Both the position numbers and the translations under genes were made by a program. From Methylocystis silviterrae (GTDB lineage: Bacteria > Pseudomonadota > Alphaproteobacteria > Rhizobiales > Beijerinckiaceae), in contig NZ_JABVWW010000005.1 of NCBI RefSeq assembly GCF_013350005.1, positions 248,001 to 312,000 of the forward strand: a DNA stretch of 64,000 nucleotides. The letters are read 5' to 3'. Every line of letters starts with the position of its first letter. The stretch's first letter is position 1. Under the pieces are notes generated by a model. That model saw nothing but the letters and a program-made list of their open reading frames with translations, made no database searches and was not told where the DNA came from. Shown piece by piece: positions 1 to 10,979 of this stretch.

Positions 1-1
1 G

Positions 2-700
2 ATGGAGAAGTTCGGCGTCCGCATCCTTGAAGGCTATGGCGTGACGGAAGCCTCGCCGGTCCTCGCGCTCAACACGCCGATGTTCAACAGATTCGGCGCG
101 GTCGGACGTTTGATGCCAGGCGTCGAACACCGGCTTGAGCCCGTTCCGGGCGTGGAGGACGGCGGAAGGCTCTTGGTGCGCGGTCCCAATGTAATGATGG
201 GCTATCTCAAGATCGACAAGCCCGGCGTGGTGCAGCCGCCGGAGAACGGCTGGCATGATACGGGCGATATCGTCACGATCGACGCGCAGGGCTATGTGAC
301 GATCAAGGGGCGCGCCAAGCGCTTCGCCAAGGTCGGCGGCGAGATGGTGTCGCTCGCGGCGATCGAACAGTTGGCGGCGGAACTTTGGCCCGACGCGCTG
401 TCGGCGGCGGCGACCGAGATCGATCCGCGCAAGGGCGAGAGAATCATTCTCATCACACAGCGGAAGGACGCGACGCGCGCCGATTTCCAGGCCTATGCGA
501 AATCGAAGGGCGCCTCCGACCTGATGATTCCGGCGGAGATGATGATCGTCGAGAGTGTGCCGCTTCTTGGCTCCGGCAAGCTCGATTTCGCGGCGGTGAC
601 CAAAATGGTGCGCGAGCGCGGGCGCTACATTCTGCCCAACCCGCGCCTGCCCAACGGTCTGCAGGGGCGCATCGACGGAAGCGCCGCTGCGTCTGCGTGA
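2..700 (+). CDS. Acyl-[ACP]/acyl-CoA synthetase, C-terminal part (Aas-like), truncated by the window edge
   Basis: This is the C-terminal part of an AMP-forming acyl-activating enzyme. The reading frame is open at the left edge, so the true start lies outside the window. Visible adenylation-family motifs are GYGVTEASP (visible residues 11-19), GWHDTGDI (83-90) and IKGRAKRFAKVGGE (101-114), which normally bind ATP and the adenylate. A late GSGKLDF supplies the lysine that usually completes adenylation. The hinge and C-terminal subdomain resemble the synthetase half of Aas (2-acylglycerophosphoethanolamine acyltransferase/acyl-ACP synthetase) rather than acetyl-CoA synthetase. The role would be fatty acid activation for phospholipid repair or acyl-ACP recycling at the inner membrane. 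The class is well supported. The Aas assignment is inference because the acyltransferase half is not visible. Confidence 0.8.
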   Translation: MEKFGVRILEGYGVTEASPVLALNTPMFNRFGAVGRLMPGVEHRLEPVPGVEDGGRLLVRGPNVMMGYLKIDKPGVVQPPENGWHDTGDIVTIDAQGYVTIKGRAKRFAKVGGEMVSLAAIEQLAAELWPDALSAAATEIDPRKGERIILITQRKDATRADFQAYAKSKGASDLMIPAEMMIVESVPLLGSGKLDFAAVTKMVRERGRYILPNPRLPNGLQGRIDGSAAASA

Positions 701-734
701 AATTCCAAGAATTTAACTTCAGTCGCGCTGCGGT

Positions 735-840
735 CCTCGTCCTTCGAGACGCCGCCATTCGATCTCGGGCTTGCCCGAGATCGACATTCAAATTCGCAAG
801 TCGGGTAAACCCGACTTGCGGGCGGCTCCTCAGGATGAGG
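735..840. repeat. REP-like palindromic element with two internal hairpins (copy 1)
   Basis: The ends are cctcgtccttcgagacgccg and ggcggctcctcaggatgagg, an imperfect inverted repeat. Two perfect hairpins lie inside: gatctcgggc/gcccgagatc (761-782) and cgcaagtcggg/cccgacttgcg (795-820). The same cctcRtcctYcgag...gatgagg core recurs at 894-942, 10980-11024 and 11061-11108. Together with copy 2 it fills most of the 440-base gap between the synthetase gene and hss, where I see no gene. Confidence 0.75.
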
Positions 841-893
841 ACCGCTTACCCAACATGGTCGTTTGCATCATCCAAGACGCCAGAACCCCAAGG

Positions 894-942
894 CCCCTCA
901 TCCTGAGGAGGCCTCGAAGAGGCCGTCTCGAAGGACGAGGGG
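894..942. repeat. REP-like palindromic element (copy 2)
   Basis: An imperfect palindrome running from cccctcatcctgaggaggcc to ggccgtctcgaaggacgagg, in inverted orientation relative to copy 1. It could form a strong hairpin in RNA downstream of the synthetase gene. Confidence 0.75.
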
Positions 943-1142
943 CCGCTGGCGTTACAACGTTCGTGGAGCACTGACCAAGCCCGAAGCTCGGGCGGCCGGC
1001 GGGTGTGGTCCAGCAGGCCTTTGGGCAAAAAGCGCGCGCGCAGGGCCACGCCATGCGCCCGCCGCCAATCTCTCAAGCTCTTGATTAATACGTCCACGCT
1101 TGCTTTATCGCGGCGCAATAACTTTCTCGGGAGCTGCGCCTT

Positions 1143-2576
1143 ATGTCGACTTGGCCAAACTACGGCAAAATCACCGGTCCGATCGTGCTGATCGGCTTCG
1201 GCTCCATCGGCCGAGGCATTTTGCCGCTGATCGAGCGCCATTTCGATTTCGACAAATCGCGCGTCACCGTCATCGACCCGGTCGATACGCATCGCCGTCT
1301 GCTCGATGAGCGCGGCATCGCTTTTCTCAAAACCAGTCTGACGCCGGAGAACTACCGCGAGGTCTTGACCCCGCTGCTGACCAAGGGCGAAGGCCAGGGC
1401 TTTATCGTCAATCTCTCGGTCGACGTTTCTTCGCTCGCGATCATGAAACTCGCGCGCGAATTGAACGCGCTATGCGTCGACACGGTGGTGGAGCCATGGC
1501 CGGGCTTCTACTTCGACAAGAGCATGTCCAATGAAGCGCGCACCAATTATGCGCTGCGCGAGACGGTGCTCGAAGAGCGCCGCAAAAATCCCGGCGGATC
1601 GACGGCGGTCTCCTGCGTCGGCGCCAATCCCGGCATGGTGTCCTGGTTCGTCAAGCAGGCGCTCGTCGATATCGCGCGCGACACGGGAACGCTCGACAAG
1701 GAGCCGGAAACGCGCGCCGAATGGGGCGCGCTTGCCCAAAAGCTCGGGGTCAAGGGCGTTCACATCGCCGAACGCGACACGCAGCGCGCGCGCAATCCGA
1801 AACCGCGCGACGTCTTCGTCAACACCTGGTCGGTCGAAGGCTTTGTCTCCGAGGGCCTGCAGCCCGCCGAACTCGGCTGGGGCACGCATGAGAAGGCGTT
1901 GCCCGACATCGGCCGCACGCATCCGACCGGATGCGGCGCGGCGATCTATCTGCTGTCGCCCGGCGCCAATACGCGTGTGCGCTCATGGTGCCCGACGCCG
2001 GGGCCGCAATATGGCTTCCTCGTCACCCACAATGAGTCGATCTCGATCGCGGACTATCTCACCCTGCGCGACGAGAAGGGTCAGGCGATCTATCGTCCGA
2101 CCTGTCATTACGCCTATCATCCCGCCGACGACGCCGTGCTTTCCCTGCACGAGATGTTCGGCGCCGCCGGCAAGATGCAGGAGAGCTGGACGATCCTCGA
2201 CGAACACGAGATCGTCGATGGAATCGACGAACTTGGCGTGCTGCTCTATGGCCACGCCAAGAACGCCTATTGGTACGGGTCGCAGCTCTCGATCGAGGAG
2301 ACCCGTGATCTTGCGCCCTATCAGAACGCCACCGGACTGCAGGTGAGTTCGGCGGCGCTCGCCGGCATGGTCTGGGCGCTGGAGAATCCGCAGGCGGGAA
2401 TCGTCGAAGCCGACGAGGTCGACTACAAGCGCTGCCTCGAAGTGCAGCTGCCCTATCTCGGCCCGGTGAAGGGCTACTACACGGATTGGACGCCGCTCGA
2501 GGGACGTCCGGGCCTCTTTCCGGAAGACATCGACGAAAGCGATCCGTGGCAGTTCAGGAATATTCTGGTGCGCTAG
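1143..2576 (+). CDS. hss: Homospermidine synthase
   Basis: Homospermidine synthase makes sym-homospermidine from putrescine by an NAD-dependent aminobutyl transfer, giving the main polyamine of many alphaproteobacteria. The 477-residue protein matches the bacterial family length. An N-terminal Rossmann motif GFGSIGRG (about residues 18-25) follows a short lead. Family-typical stretches such as VVEPWPGFYFD and GANPGMVSWFVKQ follow, and they lie in the saccharopine-dehydrogenase-like fold. The ATG start at 1143 puts the nucleotide-binding motif at the usual distance from the N-terminus. The gene stands alone, preceded by REP-like elements and followed at 2607-2635 by a strong terminator, so it looks monocistronic. 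Identification is firm from overall sequence character. Confidence 0.95.
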   Translation: MSTWPNYGKITGPIVLIGFGSIGRGILPLIERHFDFDKSRVTVIDPVDTHRRLLDERGIAFLKTSLTPENYREVLTPLLTKGEGQGFIVNLSVDVSSLAIMKLARELNALCVDTVVEPWPGFYFDKSMSNEARTNYALRETVLEERRKNPGGSTAVSCVGANPGMVSWFVKQALVDIARDTGTLDKEPETRAEWGALAQKLGVKGVHIAERDTQRARNPKPRDVFVNTWSVEGFVSEGLQPAELGWGTHEKALPDIGRTHPTGCGAAIYLLSPGANTRVRSWCPTPGPQYGFLVTHNESISIADYLTLRDEKGQAIYRPTCHYAYHPADDAVLSLHEMFGAAGKMQESWTILDEHEIVDGIDELGVLLYGHAKNAYWYGSQLSIEETRDLAPYQNATGLQVSSAALAGMVWALENPQAGIVEADEVDYKRCLEVQLPYLGPVKGYYTDWTPLEGRPGLFPEDIDESDPWQFRNILVR

Positions 2577-2606
2577 GGGCGCACATCAGATCGGGAACCC
2601 AAAGAC

Positions 2607-2635
2607 GCGCGCCGAGGGACTCGGCGCGCTTTTTT
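2607..2635 (+). terminator. Rho-independent terminator of hss
   Basis: A perfect 10-bp stem (gcgcgccgag at 2607-2616 with ctcggcgcgc at 2620-2629), a 3-base loop and six T residues, 30 bases after the hss stop. Confidence 0.9.
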
Positions 2636-2747
2636 CGTTCGGAAAGCCGCTTGCCTCACTCTAATGTTCTCTATATGTTCTGACTAGCGTCAGTTCTGAG
2701 CGGTCGCCAGGCGATGCTCGGGGCAACGCTGGGCAGAGGTTGCGAAC

Positions 2748-3872
2748 ATGGGTGCGGCTCAGGCATCGGCAGAGATAAAGGGCGCCCCGCGGATCGACGG
2801 CGCCGCGATCATCGACGCTGATCGCCGGCGCGGACGCGGCGCGCTGTCTAAGCGCAGCGGCCGCTTCGAAAAGGAGACTCGCGAGGAGGCCGACGACGGT
2901 TGGGGCTCGCTGGAGAGCCTTGCGGCGCTCGAGACGAATTTTCACATAGAGAAGCCGCGCACAATCATCACCAGGAATGATTCGCCGGACATTTCCTTCG
3001 ATCGCTCGATCAATCCCTATCGCGGCTGCGAGCATGGCTGCGTCTATTGCTTCGCGCGGCCGACGCACGCCTATATGGGCTTTTCGCCCGGCCTCGATTT
3101 CGAGACCGAGATCTTCGTCAAGGACGGCGCGGCGCAGCTTCTCGAACGCGAATTATCGGCGCCGCGCTATGTCCCCAAGACGATCGCCATCGGCACCAAC
3201 ACCGATCCCTATCAGCCCGCCGAGAAGAGCCATCGAATCATGCGTTCGATCCTCGAAGTGCTGGCGCGCGCCAATCATCCCGTCGGCATCGTGACGAAGT
3301 CAGCGCTCGTCCTGCGCGACCTCGATCTGCTTGCGCCAATGGCGGCCAAGGGCCTCGCGAAGGTCGCGATCTCGGTGACGACGCTCGACCGCAAGCTCGC
3401 GCGCCTCATGGAGCCGCTCGCCGCGACGCCCGAGCTGCGGCTCGAAACCATCGAAAAGCTCAGCGCCGCCGGCGTGCCGACGGCGCTGATGACGGCGCCG
3501 ATCATTCCCGCCATCAATGACGACGAGATCGAGCGAATCTTGACGCGGGCCCACGCCGCCGGCGCTCGGGAAGCGGGCTATGTGATGCTGCGCCTGCCGC
3601 TCGAATTGCGCGATCTCTTCACCGAATGGCTGGCGACGCATTTTCCTGACAGGGCCCGCCGAGCCCTCGCGCTTATGCGCTCGACGCGGGACGGCAAGCT
3701 TTACGATGCGTCCTTCGGAACCCGCATGAAAGGCGAGGGGCCCTACGCCTGGATGATCGGCCGGCGTTTTGAGCTTGCGGTCGCCCGGCTCGGCTTTGCG
3801 CAGAAAACAAGATTGCGAACGGATCTGTTCGAGCCGCCGCGCCGCGCGCCGCAGCAGCTCACACTCTTCTGA
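2748..3872 (+). CDS. PA0069/Rv2578c-family radical SAM protein
   Basis: A 374-residue radical SAM protein of the PA0069 family, which is related to spore photoproduct lyase-like proteins. Its exact reaction is unknown. The [4Fe-4S]/SAM-binding motif CEHGCVYC (CxxxCxxC spacing) lies at about residues 94-101 within [21 protein letters not shown]. Downstream, [11 protein letters not shown] and [14 protein letters not shown] are conserved family stretches. The N-terminal 60 residues are charged and probably flexible. The start is the ATG at 2748. It is followed, same strand, by rnhB and ccrM. Family membership is firm; function is not. Confidence 0.9.
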   Translation: MGAAQASAEIKGAPRIDGAAIIDADRRRGRGALSKRSGRFEKETREEADDGWGSLESLAALETNFHIEKPRTIITRNDSPDISFDRSINPYRGCEHGCVYCFARPTHAYMGFSPGLDFETEIFVKDGAAQLLERELSAPRYVPKTIAIGTNTDPYQPAEKSHRIMRSILEVLARANHPVGIVTKSALVLRDLDLLAPMAAKGLAKVAISVTTLDRKLARLMEPLAATPELRLETIEKLSAAGVPTALMTAPIIPAINDDEIERILTRAHAAGAREAGYVMLRLPLELRDLFTEWLATHFPDRARRALALMRSTRDGKLYDASFGTRMKGEGPYAWMIGRRFELAVARLGFAQKTRLRTDLFEPPRRAPQQLTLF

Positions 3873-4057
3873 GCCCATCTCGGGCTGGTCTCCGGCAAGC
3901 TTATCGCGCCTGCGCGGCCGAGAATTCTCTGGACGCCGCCGCAAGCGCCGTCTTTCCGGTTGCCAGCCGCCCACCCTCGGCGCTTTATTCGCTGCGCGGT
4001 CCTGCGCTGACGCCACCGTCGCGCAGAACCCTTAGCGATCCGCGCGAGGGAGCGTTT

Positions 4058-4669
4058 GTGACGGCCAAGGGACCCCATTTTCGGCTGGAAGCGCAGCTGC
4101 GCCGCAAAGGCGTCTGGCCGATCGCCGGCGTCGACGAGGTCGGACGCGGGCCGCTCGCGGGTCCGGTGGCTGCGGCGGCGGTGATTCTCGATCCCGAACG
4201 ACGGCCGCGGGGCCTCGATGATTCGAAGGCGCTGAACCAGGCGCAGCGCGAAGAAGCGTTTGAGCGCATCATGGCCAGCGCGCTCGCCGTGAGCGTCGCC
4301 TTCGTCGCCCCCGCCGAAATCGACCGCATCAATATCCGCCAGGCGTCGCTCGCGGCGATGGCGCGGGCCGTCGCCGGCCTTTCCCATACGCCTGCCTATC
4401 TTCTCATCGACGGCAACGACCGGCCGCCGGTCAACTGCCCCTGCCAGCTGATCATCAAGGGCGACGCGACCGCGCTGTCCATCGCCGCAGCCTCGATCGT
4501 CGCCAAGGTCGCGCGCGACGCCATGATGCGCCGCCTCGCCGTCCACTATCCCCACTATGGTTTTGAGACCAATGTCGGCTACGCCGTGCAGCGTCACCTT
4601 GACGCGCTGGCGCTGCACGGCGCGAGCCCGGCGCACCGCGTCAGCTTCGCGCCCGTGCGGGAGGCGTGA
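4058..4669 (+). CDS. rnhB: Ribonuclease HII
   Basis: RNase HII cleaves RNA in RNA-DNA hybrids and starts removal of single ribonucleotides from DNA. The 203-residue protein has the acidic active-site start [15 protein letters not shown] (Asp26, Glu27), the second acidic element LIDGND near residue 116 and the [17 protein letters not shown] stretch typical of the family. The start is GTG at 4058, supported by gaggga a few bases upstream; no ATG gives a better N-terminus. It sits between the radical SAM gene and ccrM on the same strand, with about 150 bases to ccrM. Confidence 0.96.
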   Translation: MTAKGPHFRLEAQLRRKGVWPIAGVDEVGRGPLAGPVAAAAVILDPERRPRGLDDSKALNQAQREEAFERIMASALAVSVAFVAPAEIDRINIRQASLAAMARAVAGLSHTPAYLLIDGNDRPPVNCPCQLIIKGDATALSIAAASIVAKVARDAMMRRLAVHYPHYGFETNVGYAVQRHLDALALHGASPAHRVSFAPVREA

Positions 4670-4752
4670 GGCCTTCGTCAACTATTCGCTAACCTTTTTA
4701 TTTCTTTAAGACTTCCGTTCGAAAAAGAGACGCCGGCGTTTTGCCAATCTAA

Positions 4753-5988
<1,236 letters not shown>

Positions 5989-5995
5989 CTAATAT

Positions 5996-6079
5996 CCGTC
6001 ATTGCGAGGAGCGGAGCGACGAAGCAATCCAGAGCCGTGGGCGCGACTCTGGATTGCTTCGCTTCGCTCGCAATGACGG
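5996..6079. repeat. 84-bp palindromic repeat between convergent ccrM and uppP
   Basis: ccgtcattgcgaggagcgga at the left end pairs with its near-complement ending in gcaatgacgg, and agcaatccagag pairs with ctctggattgct around a short loop. This gtcattgcgagg...gaagcaatcc type is a frequent intergenic palindrome in Hyphomicrobiales. It lies 7 bases after ccrM and just before the uppP stop, so its hairpin may also end transcription from both sides. Confidence 0.8.
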
Positions 6080-6081
6080 CC

Positions 6082-6954
6082 TTATGCCAAAAAGCCTGCG
6101 TAGAAGCCGACGAGCAGCACGATTCCGATGAAGGCGCGATAGAAGACAAAGGGCCAAGCGGAGAAGCGTTCGAGAATCCGCAACAAGCCCCAGATTGCGA
6201 CAAAGGCGGAGATCGAGGCGACGAAAAGCCCGAGCGTCAGCACCGCCCAGCCGTGAAAATCGAGCTGCGCCTTATGCAGCTCCCACAGCTCCTTCAGGCC
6301 CGCAAGGGCGATCGCCGGCAGGCCGAGCAGGAAGGAAAAGCGCGCCGCTTCCTCGCGCTTGAGGTCGAGGAATAGCGCCGCCGTCAGAGTCGAGCCCGAG
6401 CGCGAGACGCCCGGAATGAGCGCGCCGACCTGCGCGAAGCCGACGATCATCGCGTCCTTCAGGCTGACATGTTCGAGCGTGCGCTTGTGATTGCAATAGA
6501 GCTCGGCGATGGCGAGCAGCGCCGCCATCACGATCGAGGAAATCCCGATCACCGGCAGCGAGCGCAGCGGCGAGCCGCAGGTGTTGAGCGTATGCGACAG
6601 CGCGAGGCCGGCGATGCCGATAGGCACGGTCGCGAGCGCGATCCAGACGACGAAGCGAAAGGTCCAGGCGTTGAAATCGCGCCGCACCAGCGCCCGCACG
6701 GACCCCTCGGCAAGCGCGCGGATGTCGCTCCAGAAATAGCTGACGACGGCGGCGAGCGCCGCGAGCTGCATCGCCGCGGAGAAGGCGGAGCCAGGGTCCT
6801 TCCAGCCGAGCAGCGCCGGCACGATGCGCATATGCGCGGTCGAGGAGATCGGCAGAAGCTCGGTGATGCCCTGCACCACGCCAAGAACGGCGACTTTCAT
6901 ATAACCGAGATCGACAAAACCGGTGTCGAGCCCATTCGTGCAAGCGGTCGCCAT
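6082..6954 (-). CDS. uppP: Undecaprenyl-diphosphatase UppP
   Basis: An integral membrane phosphatase that recycles undecaprenyl diphosphate to the monophosphate carrier for peptidoglycan and other glycans. The 290-residue protein shows the two family signatures: GITELLPISSTAHM near residue 30 and PGVSRSGSTL near residue 178, which hold the catalytic Glu, Ser and Arg. Several hydrophobic segments fit the multi-span fold. The first ATG (6954) adds about 18 residues before a second Met (6900), which lies closer to where this family usually starts; either may be used. It is convergent with ccrM across a palindromic repeat. Confidence 0.93.
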   Translation of the reverse strand: MATACTNGLDTGFVDLGYMKVAVLGVVQGITELLPISSTAHMRIVPALLGWKDPGSAFSAAMQLAALAAVVSYFWSDIRALAEGSVRALVRRDFNAWTFRFVVWIALATVPIGIAGLALSHTLNTCGSPLRSLPVIGISSIVMAALLAIAELYCNHKRTLEHVSLKDAMIVGFAQVGALIPGVSRSGSTLTAALFLDLKREEAARFSFLLGLPAIALAGLKELWELHKAQLDFHGWAVLTLGLFVASISAFVAIWGLLRILERFSAWPFVFYRAFIGIVLLVGFYAGFLA

Positions 6955-7328
6955 AGAGGCCCTCGTCTCGTTTGTCGGCCCCGCGACGAATCACGAAGGC
7001 GCCAAGCGACTCCGACTTCTGGCAAACAAGCCGGCCGCGATCAAGGCGATGCGGGGAAGTTCGGCTGGCCGGCAATGCTCTTCTCCATTTCATCAAGCGC
7101 TCTGGGCGTTCGCCCCCGGGCGATCACGCGTCGTCCATGCGCCCAAATCCGCGAGGGCTGGCTCGGCGTCCGTTTAGCCTTGTGCGAGAGCGGACGCTGA
7201 CTGTGGCTGAGGCGCCACACTCGGCTCCGAAAGAACTTCCGACTGGCAAAAGCCATAGTCACGGTAAGTGGCCATATGTGAATGTTTATTCATCCTACCG
7301 ATAGGCAATATCGGACCAGGGCGGCCGC
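6955..7328. other. Intergenic region, no gene recognised
   Basis: 374 bases between the divergent uppP and autotransporter genes. It must hold both promoters. I see no tRNA, repeat or conserved small ORF. The last about 80 bases turn AT-richer (tgtttattcatcc), which fits the promoter of the downstream gene. Confidence 0.5.
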
Positions 7329-9140
7329 ATGGGAAATCCTTTTCCTGGAAGGTGGATTATTTATCCGGCCGCAATAATCGCTGCCGCGATCAGCGCTTCG
7401 GCATACGCTCAGAGCTTGAGTTCGTTGCCGCTGCCCCCCGGGCAGATCGTCTCCGGTCCTGTCGCCTATGGTCAGTCGCTTTGGAACGCAAATTGCCCTC
7501 CAAATCAGACGGTGACGAAATGTCAGGGCCAGGTGTACCCGTCGATTACGAACGGGCACGACGCCGACACTTACCTGTTGCCTTATACTTGGCCATCGAC
7601 GACGACGCCGCCATTCGTCGATTCAACGCTCGCCGCCGCAGCTGTGGTTTGGACCTCAACGCCAACGCAATATGTGCGTTTTTACGACGCTACGAGCAAT
7701 CCGGCAGGGAGCTGGGTTGTGCCGTCCAACCAAGTGCGGGGGTTGACCGCGGAGCAAATCAAAGACGTTTTGGCTCTGCCCACAACTCCGACAATGCAGA
7801 CCATTGCATTGCTGCCCGCCCACACGTGTATGATCCTCGGGCAAGCGGGTCCCATTACGAACTCGCAACAAGTCCAACCATTGGGCTTCTGGGGAAATGG
7901 CGGCGCAATTCAAGGCTACTTAATCGGACAAAGCCCAAGCGGATGTGGGCCGGGTTCCGATCCACGGTTTTTAGACCGAGACATTTTCGTCAATCGTCAA
8001 TCCATCGGACTTTTCGCGCTGGCTTATGGTCCTCGGGCGGGCGGCGGCAATCCTGGGGCGGTCGCCTTCGCCCTCGACCACGCGATTTTTCCCGCGCAGT
8101 TCACCGATATGGATGGCGTTTATAACTCGCTCGATCTCCTCAACTACGGCGATTCGGGCGCCTTGCGTTACGCCTTGAGGCAGCTGGACGGTGAGGTTTA
8201 CGCTAACGTCGCGTCGGTTGTGATTGGGGCCGGACGCATGTTTGCTCAGGTTGTGCGAGATCAAACACATTTGGCGCGTGTCCCAACGGTTCCGCGCTTA
8301 CCAAATGGTTGGCGGCCCTGGATCAGCGGGTTTGGAGGAGCTGCCTCGCTCTACGGAAGCCAAGATTTTGAAGGATTGCGCTTCTCCGGCGGTGGAGCGG
8401 CGGTCGGAGCGGATTACCTTTTCAGTCCGGCGCTTCTGTTTGGTCTGAGCGCAGCCTACTCACGTAGCGCATTTGCTGTGAGTGGTGTTTCCGGCTCGGG
8501 AAATCTTGATAGCTATTCCATAGGATCTTATGCGGGATATGCCTCAGGCAATGTCTATATCGACGCGGCTGTGGGATACTCCTACAACCAAACAGGGGTT
8601 GGCCGCAGCATTGCTTTCCCTGGGCTCGCGCGAGCGGCGTCCGCGAGCTTTAACAACGATTCTCTGCTTTCCACGGCGGAAGTCGGCTATAATTTTCAGT
8701 TGAGCGATAGGCTGAGAGCCACGCCTTTTGCTTCGTTCCAAAGCATCGTGGTTTTCGCGAGACGTTTTTCGGAGCAGGGAGCCGGGGCCGTCAGCCTTAA
8801 TGTCGCTGGGCGAACGGCTGCTACGGCAATGAGCGCTTTGGGCGCGGAGCTATCCTATGACCTGCCGCTAGGCTGGAGCGCTCCCTTGACTCTCTCTGGG
8901 CGAGCCGGTTGGGCGCATGATTTCGCTGATGTGAACCGGAAGGTCATGCAAAATTTCCAGGGCGCGCTGCGTACCGATTTTTGGGTTGAGGGCGCGCGCT
9001 GGCCGCGTAATGCCGCGGCGGTTGGGGTCAAGCTATCCCTCCCTGTGGCTCAAGCCGATCTCTTTATTCGTTGCGATGGCCTGTTTTCGAATAATGCGGA
9101 CATCTTTAGCGCGACAGGCGGCGTGGCGGTAAGATTTTGA
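7329..9140 (+). CDS. Autotransporter-type outer membrane beta-barrel protein
   Basis: A 603-residue secreted protein. Residues 1-27 form a signal peptide ending in ASAYA. The middle part (about 30-320) is a passenger of unknown fold with no recognised enzyme motif. From about residue 325 (NGWRPWISGFGG) to the end the sequence alternates aromatic and small residues as in an autotransporter barrel, and it ends in the classic C-terminal Phe (GGVAVRF), the signal for the Bam machinery. Base composition is visibly less GC-rich than in flanking genes and codon use differs, suggesting an acquired gene. The ATG at 7329 is the only start that gives a signal peptide; a longer frame from 7268 is out of register. 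Barrel assignment is good; the job is unknown (adhesion or surface display would be typical). Confidence 0.8.
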   Translation: MGNPFPGRWIIYPAAIIAAAISASAYAQSLSSLPLPPGQIVSGPVAYGQSLWNANCPPNQTVTKCQGQVYPSITNGHDADTYLLPYTWPSTTTPPFVDSTLAAAAVVWTSTPTQYVRFYDATSNPAGSWVVPSNQVRGLTAEQIKDVLALPTTPTMQTIALLPAHTCMILGQAGPITNSQQVQPLGFWGNGGAIQGYLIGQSPSGCGPGSDPRFLDRDIFVNRQSIGLFALAYGPRAGGGNPGAVAFALDHAIFPAQFTDMDGVYNSLDLLNYGDSGALRYALRQLDGEVYANVASVVIGAGRMFAQVVRDQTHLARVPTVPRLPNGWRPWISGFGGAASLYGSQDFEGLRFSGGGAAVGADYLFSPALLFGLSAAYSRSAFAVSGVSGSGNLDSYSIGSYAGYASGNVYIDAAVGYSYNQTGVGRSIAFPGLARAASASFNNDSLLSTAEVGYNFQLSDRLRATPFASFQSIVVFARRFSEQGAGAVSLNVAGRTAATAMSALGAELSYDLPLGWSAPLTLSGRAGWAHDFADVNRKVMQNFQGALRTDFWVEGARWPRNAAAVGVKLSLPVAQADLFIRCDGLFSNNADIFSATGGVAVRF

Positions 9141-9177
9141 AGGCGCTTACGCCTTAAGGCCCTCTTCCGCGCCAAAA

Positions 9178-10902
9178 TCAGCGAAACAGCGTGGCGGTTT
9201 TGAGCAGGGTGATCCAGACCCCCCAGGCGAGGGGGACGCCGACGGCGGCCCAGGCGAAAACCAGCAGCAGCGATCCGCCCTTTGAGCCGGGCGGCGCGCC
9301 CGCGGCGGCCGGCGGATCGGCGTCGGGCGCGGCGGGGTCCAATCCTTCCTCGACAAAATCCTCGAAATCGGCGTGGATGTCGTCATCCGCCTTGACGACC
9401 TCAGCGACCGTGATGTGCTTTTGCGCCGCGACCTCTTCATCGCTCATGTAATATTTCTCGGCGCAGGGCCGCACCAGCAGATTGCAGACGAGACCGCAGA
9501 GCAGCAGGCCCGCGAGCACATACATCGTCTGATTATAGGCGGCTTCGCGCGGGACGCCGACGCTTAGCTGATATTCGCGAATGTAATTGACGAGCACCGG
9601 CCCGAGCACGCCCGCCGTCGACCAGGCGGTCAGCAGCCGGCCGTGGATGGCGCCGACATGATGCGTGCCGAAGATGTCGGCGAGATAGGCGGGGATCGTC
9701 GCGAAGCCGCCGCCATACATGGTGATGATGACTGCAAAGAGCAGGACGAAGAGGCCGACGATCGCCCCGCTCGCGGCGAAGGGGATCGCCGAATACAGCG
9801 CGATGCCGACGATGAAAAAGATCGCATAAGTGATCTTGCGGCCAAACTTATCGGACGCCGAGGCCCAGCCGATGCGCCCGCCGATATTGCAGAGGCTCAA
9901 GAGGCCGGTGAAGCCCGCCGCGATCGCTGCGATCTGCTTTTTCTGATCGGCATTGAGCTGATCGAACCCCAAGTCCAGGCCGATCAGTCTGCCGCCGAAG
10001 ACTTCCTGCAGCATTGGCGAGGCCATGCCCAGAACGCCGATGCCTGCCGACACGTTGAGACAGAGCACGGCCCAGAGCAGCCAGAATTGCGGCGTCTTCC
10101 ATGCGACGTCGAGATGCACGTGACGATGCGTCACCATGGCGTTCTTGGCCGCCGCGGGCGGCGTGAATCCTTCCGGCGCCCAACCTTCGGACGGCACCCG
10201 GTAGCTGAGCGCGCCGGCGACCATGAAGGCGAAATAGATCGCCGCCAGCGTCACGAAGGTCTGCCAGACGCCCGGTGAAGCCGGCGTGGCGTAGAAGCTC
10301 ATCAGCCGGTCGGCGAGCGGCGCGCCAATCATCGCGCCGCCTCCAAAGCCCATGATGGCGAGACCGGTCGCCAGGCCGCGCCGGTCCGGGAACCATTTGA
10401 TGAGCGTCGAGACGGGCGAGATATATCCGAGCCCCAAACCGATGCCGCCGATCACGCCGGAGCCGATCCACAACATCCAGATCTGATGGAGATAGACCCC
10501 GAGCGCCGAGACGAGCAGGCCGCCGCACCAGCAGCAGGCGGCCGCGAGACCGGCCTTGCGGGGTCCGGCCGTTTCGAGCCAATGGCCGAAGACCGCCGCC
10601 GAGGAGCCCAGAAACACGAAGAATAGCGTGAACGTCCAGCCAAGCCAGCTGATCTTCCAGTCGCAGTCGGTGGCGACGAGCGTCGCGAGAAACCCGAGCG
10701 TCTCGGGGCATTCCTTCGGCTGCGCGCCGCCAATGATCCGCGACAGCGGCAGCCAGAAGACGGAAAAGCCATAGGCCATGCCGATGCACAGATGAATGGC
10801 CAGCGCGGCCGGCGGCACGAGCCAGCGATTGAAGGCGGGAGAAGCGACGGTTCGCTCGCGGCTGAAAAAATCGGATCGGGCGATAGCGTCGGCGGCGGAC
10901 AT
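9178..10902 (-). CDS. OFA-family MFS transporter (oxalate/formate antiporter-like)
   Basis: A 574-residue major facilitator with about 12 hydrophobic helices and a long cytoplasmic tail, of the oxalate:formate antiporter (OFA) family. After a short soluble lead the first helix reads LAIHLCIGMAYGFSVFWLPL. A loop motif GLGYISPVSTLIKWFPDRRG is typical of the family, and the large loop after helix 2 fits the long OFA subgroup. The start at 10902 (MSAADA) is preferred because AGGAG lies just upstream; the frame runs open beyond it only through REP-like repeats. The substrate is a small monocarboxylate or dicarboxylate by family; oxalate or formate exchange would suit a C1 organism but is inference. 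It is transcribed in the same direction as ecm upstream. Confidence 0.8.
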   Translation of the reverse strand: MSAADAIARSDFFSRERTVASPAFNRWLVPPAALAIHLCIGMAYGFSVFWLPLSRIIGGAQPKECPETLGFLATLVATDCDWKISWLGWTFTLFFVFLGSSAAVFGHWLETAGPRKAGLAAACCWCGGLLVSALGVYLHQIWMLWIGSGVIGGIGLGLGYISPVSTLIKWFPDRRGLATGLAIMGFGGGAMIGAPLADRLMSFYATPASPGVWQTFVTLAAIYFAFMVAGALSYRVPSEGWAPEGFTPPAAAKNAMVTHRHVHLDVAWKTPQFWLLWAVLCLNVSAGIGVLGMASPMLQEVFGGRLIGLDLGFDQLNADQKKQIAAIAAGFTGLLSLCNIGGRIGWASASDKFGRKITYAIFFIVGIALYSAIPFAASGAIVGLFVLLFAVIITMYGGGFATIPAYLADIFGTHHVGAIHGRLLTAWSTAGVLGPVLVNYIREYQLSVGVPREAAYNQTMYVLAGLLLCGLVCNLLVRPCAEKYYMSDEEVAAQKHITVAEVVKADDDIHADFEDFVEEGLDPAAPDADPPAAAGAPPGSKGGSLLLVFAWAAVGVPLAWGVWITLLKTATLFR

Positions 10903-10979
10903 GAACGCTCCTGCGGCGATGTTGCGGCGCAATATTGCGCAAGCGCTGTGCGCGGCACAAGTCCGGGCTGCCCAAAGCT

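Noticed and set aside
7268-8125. Alternative frame overlapping the autotransporter start
   Set aside because: Gives no signal peptide or barrel and stops early; the frame from 7329 does.
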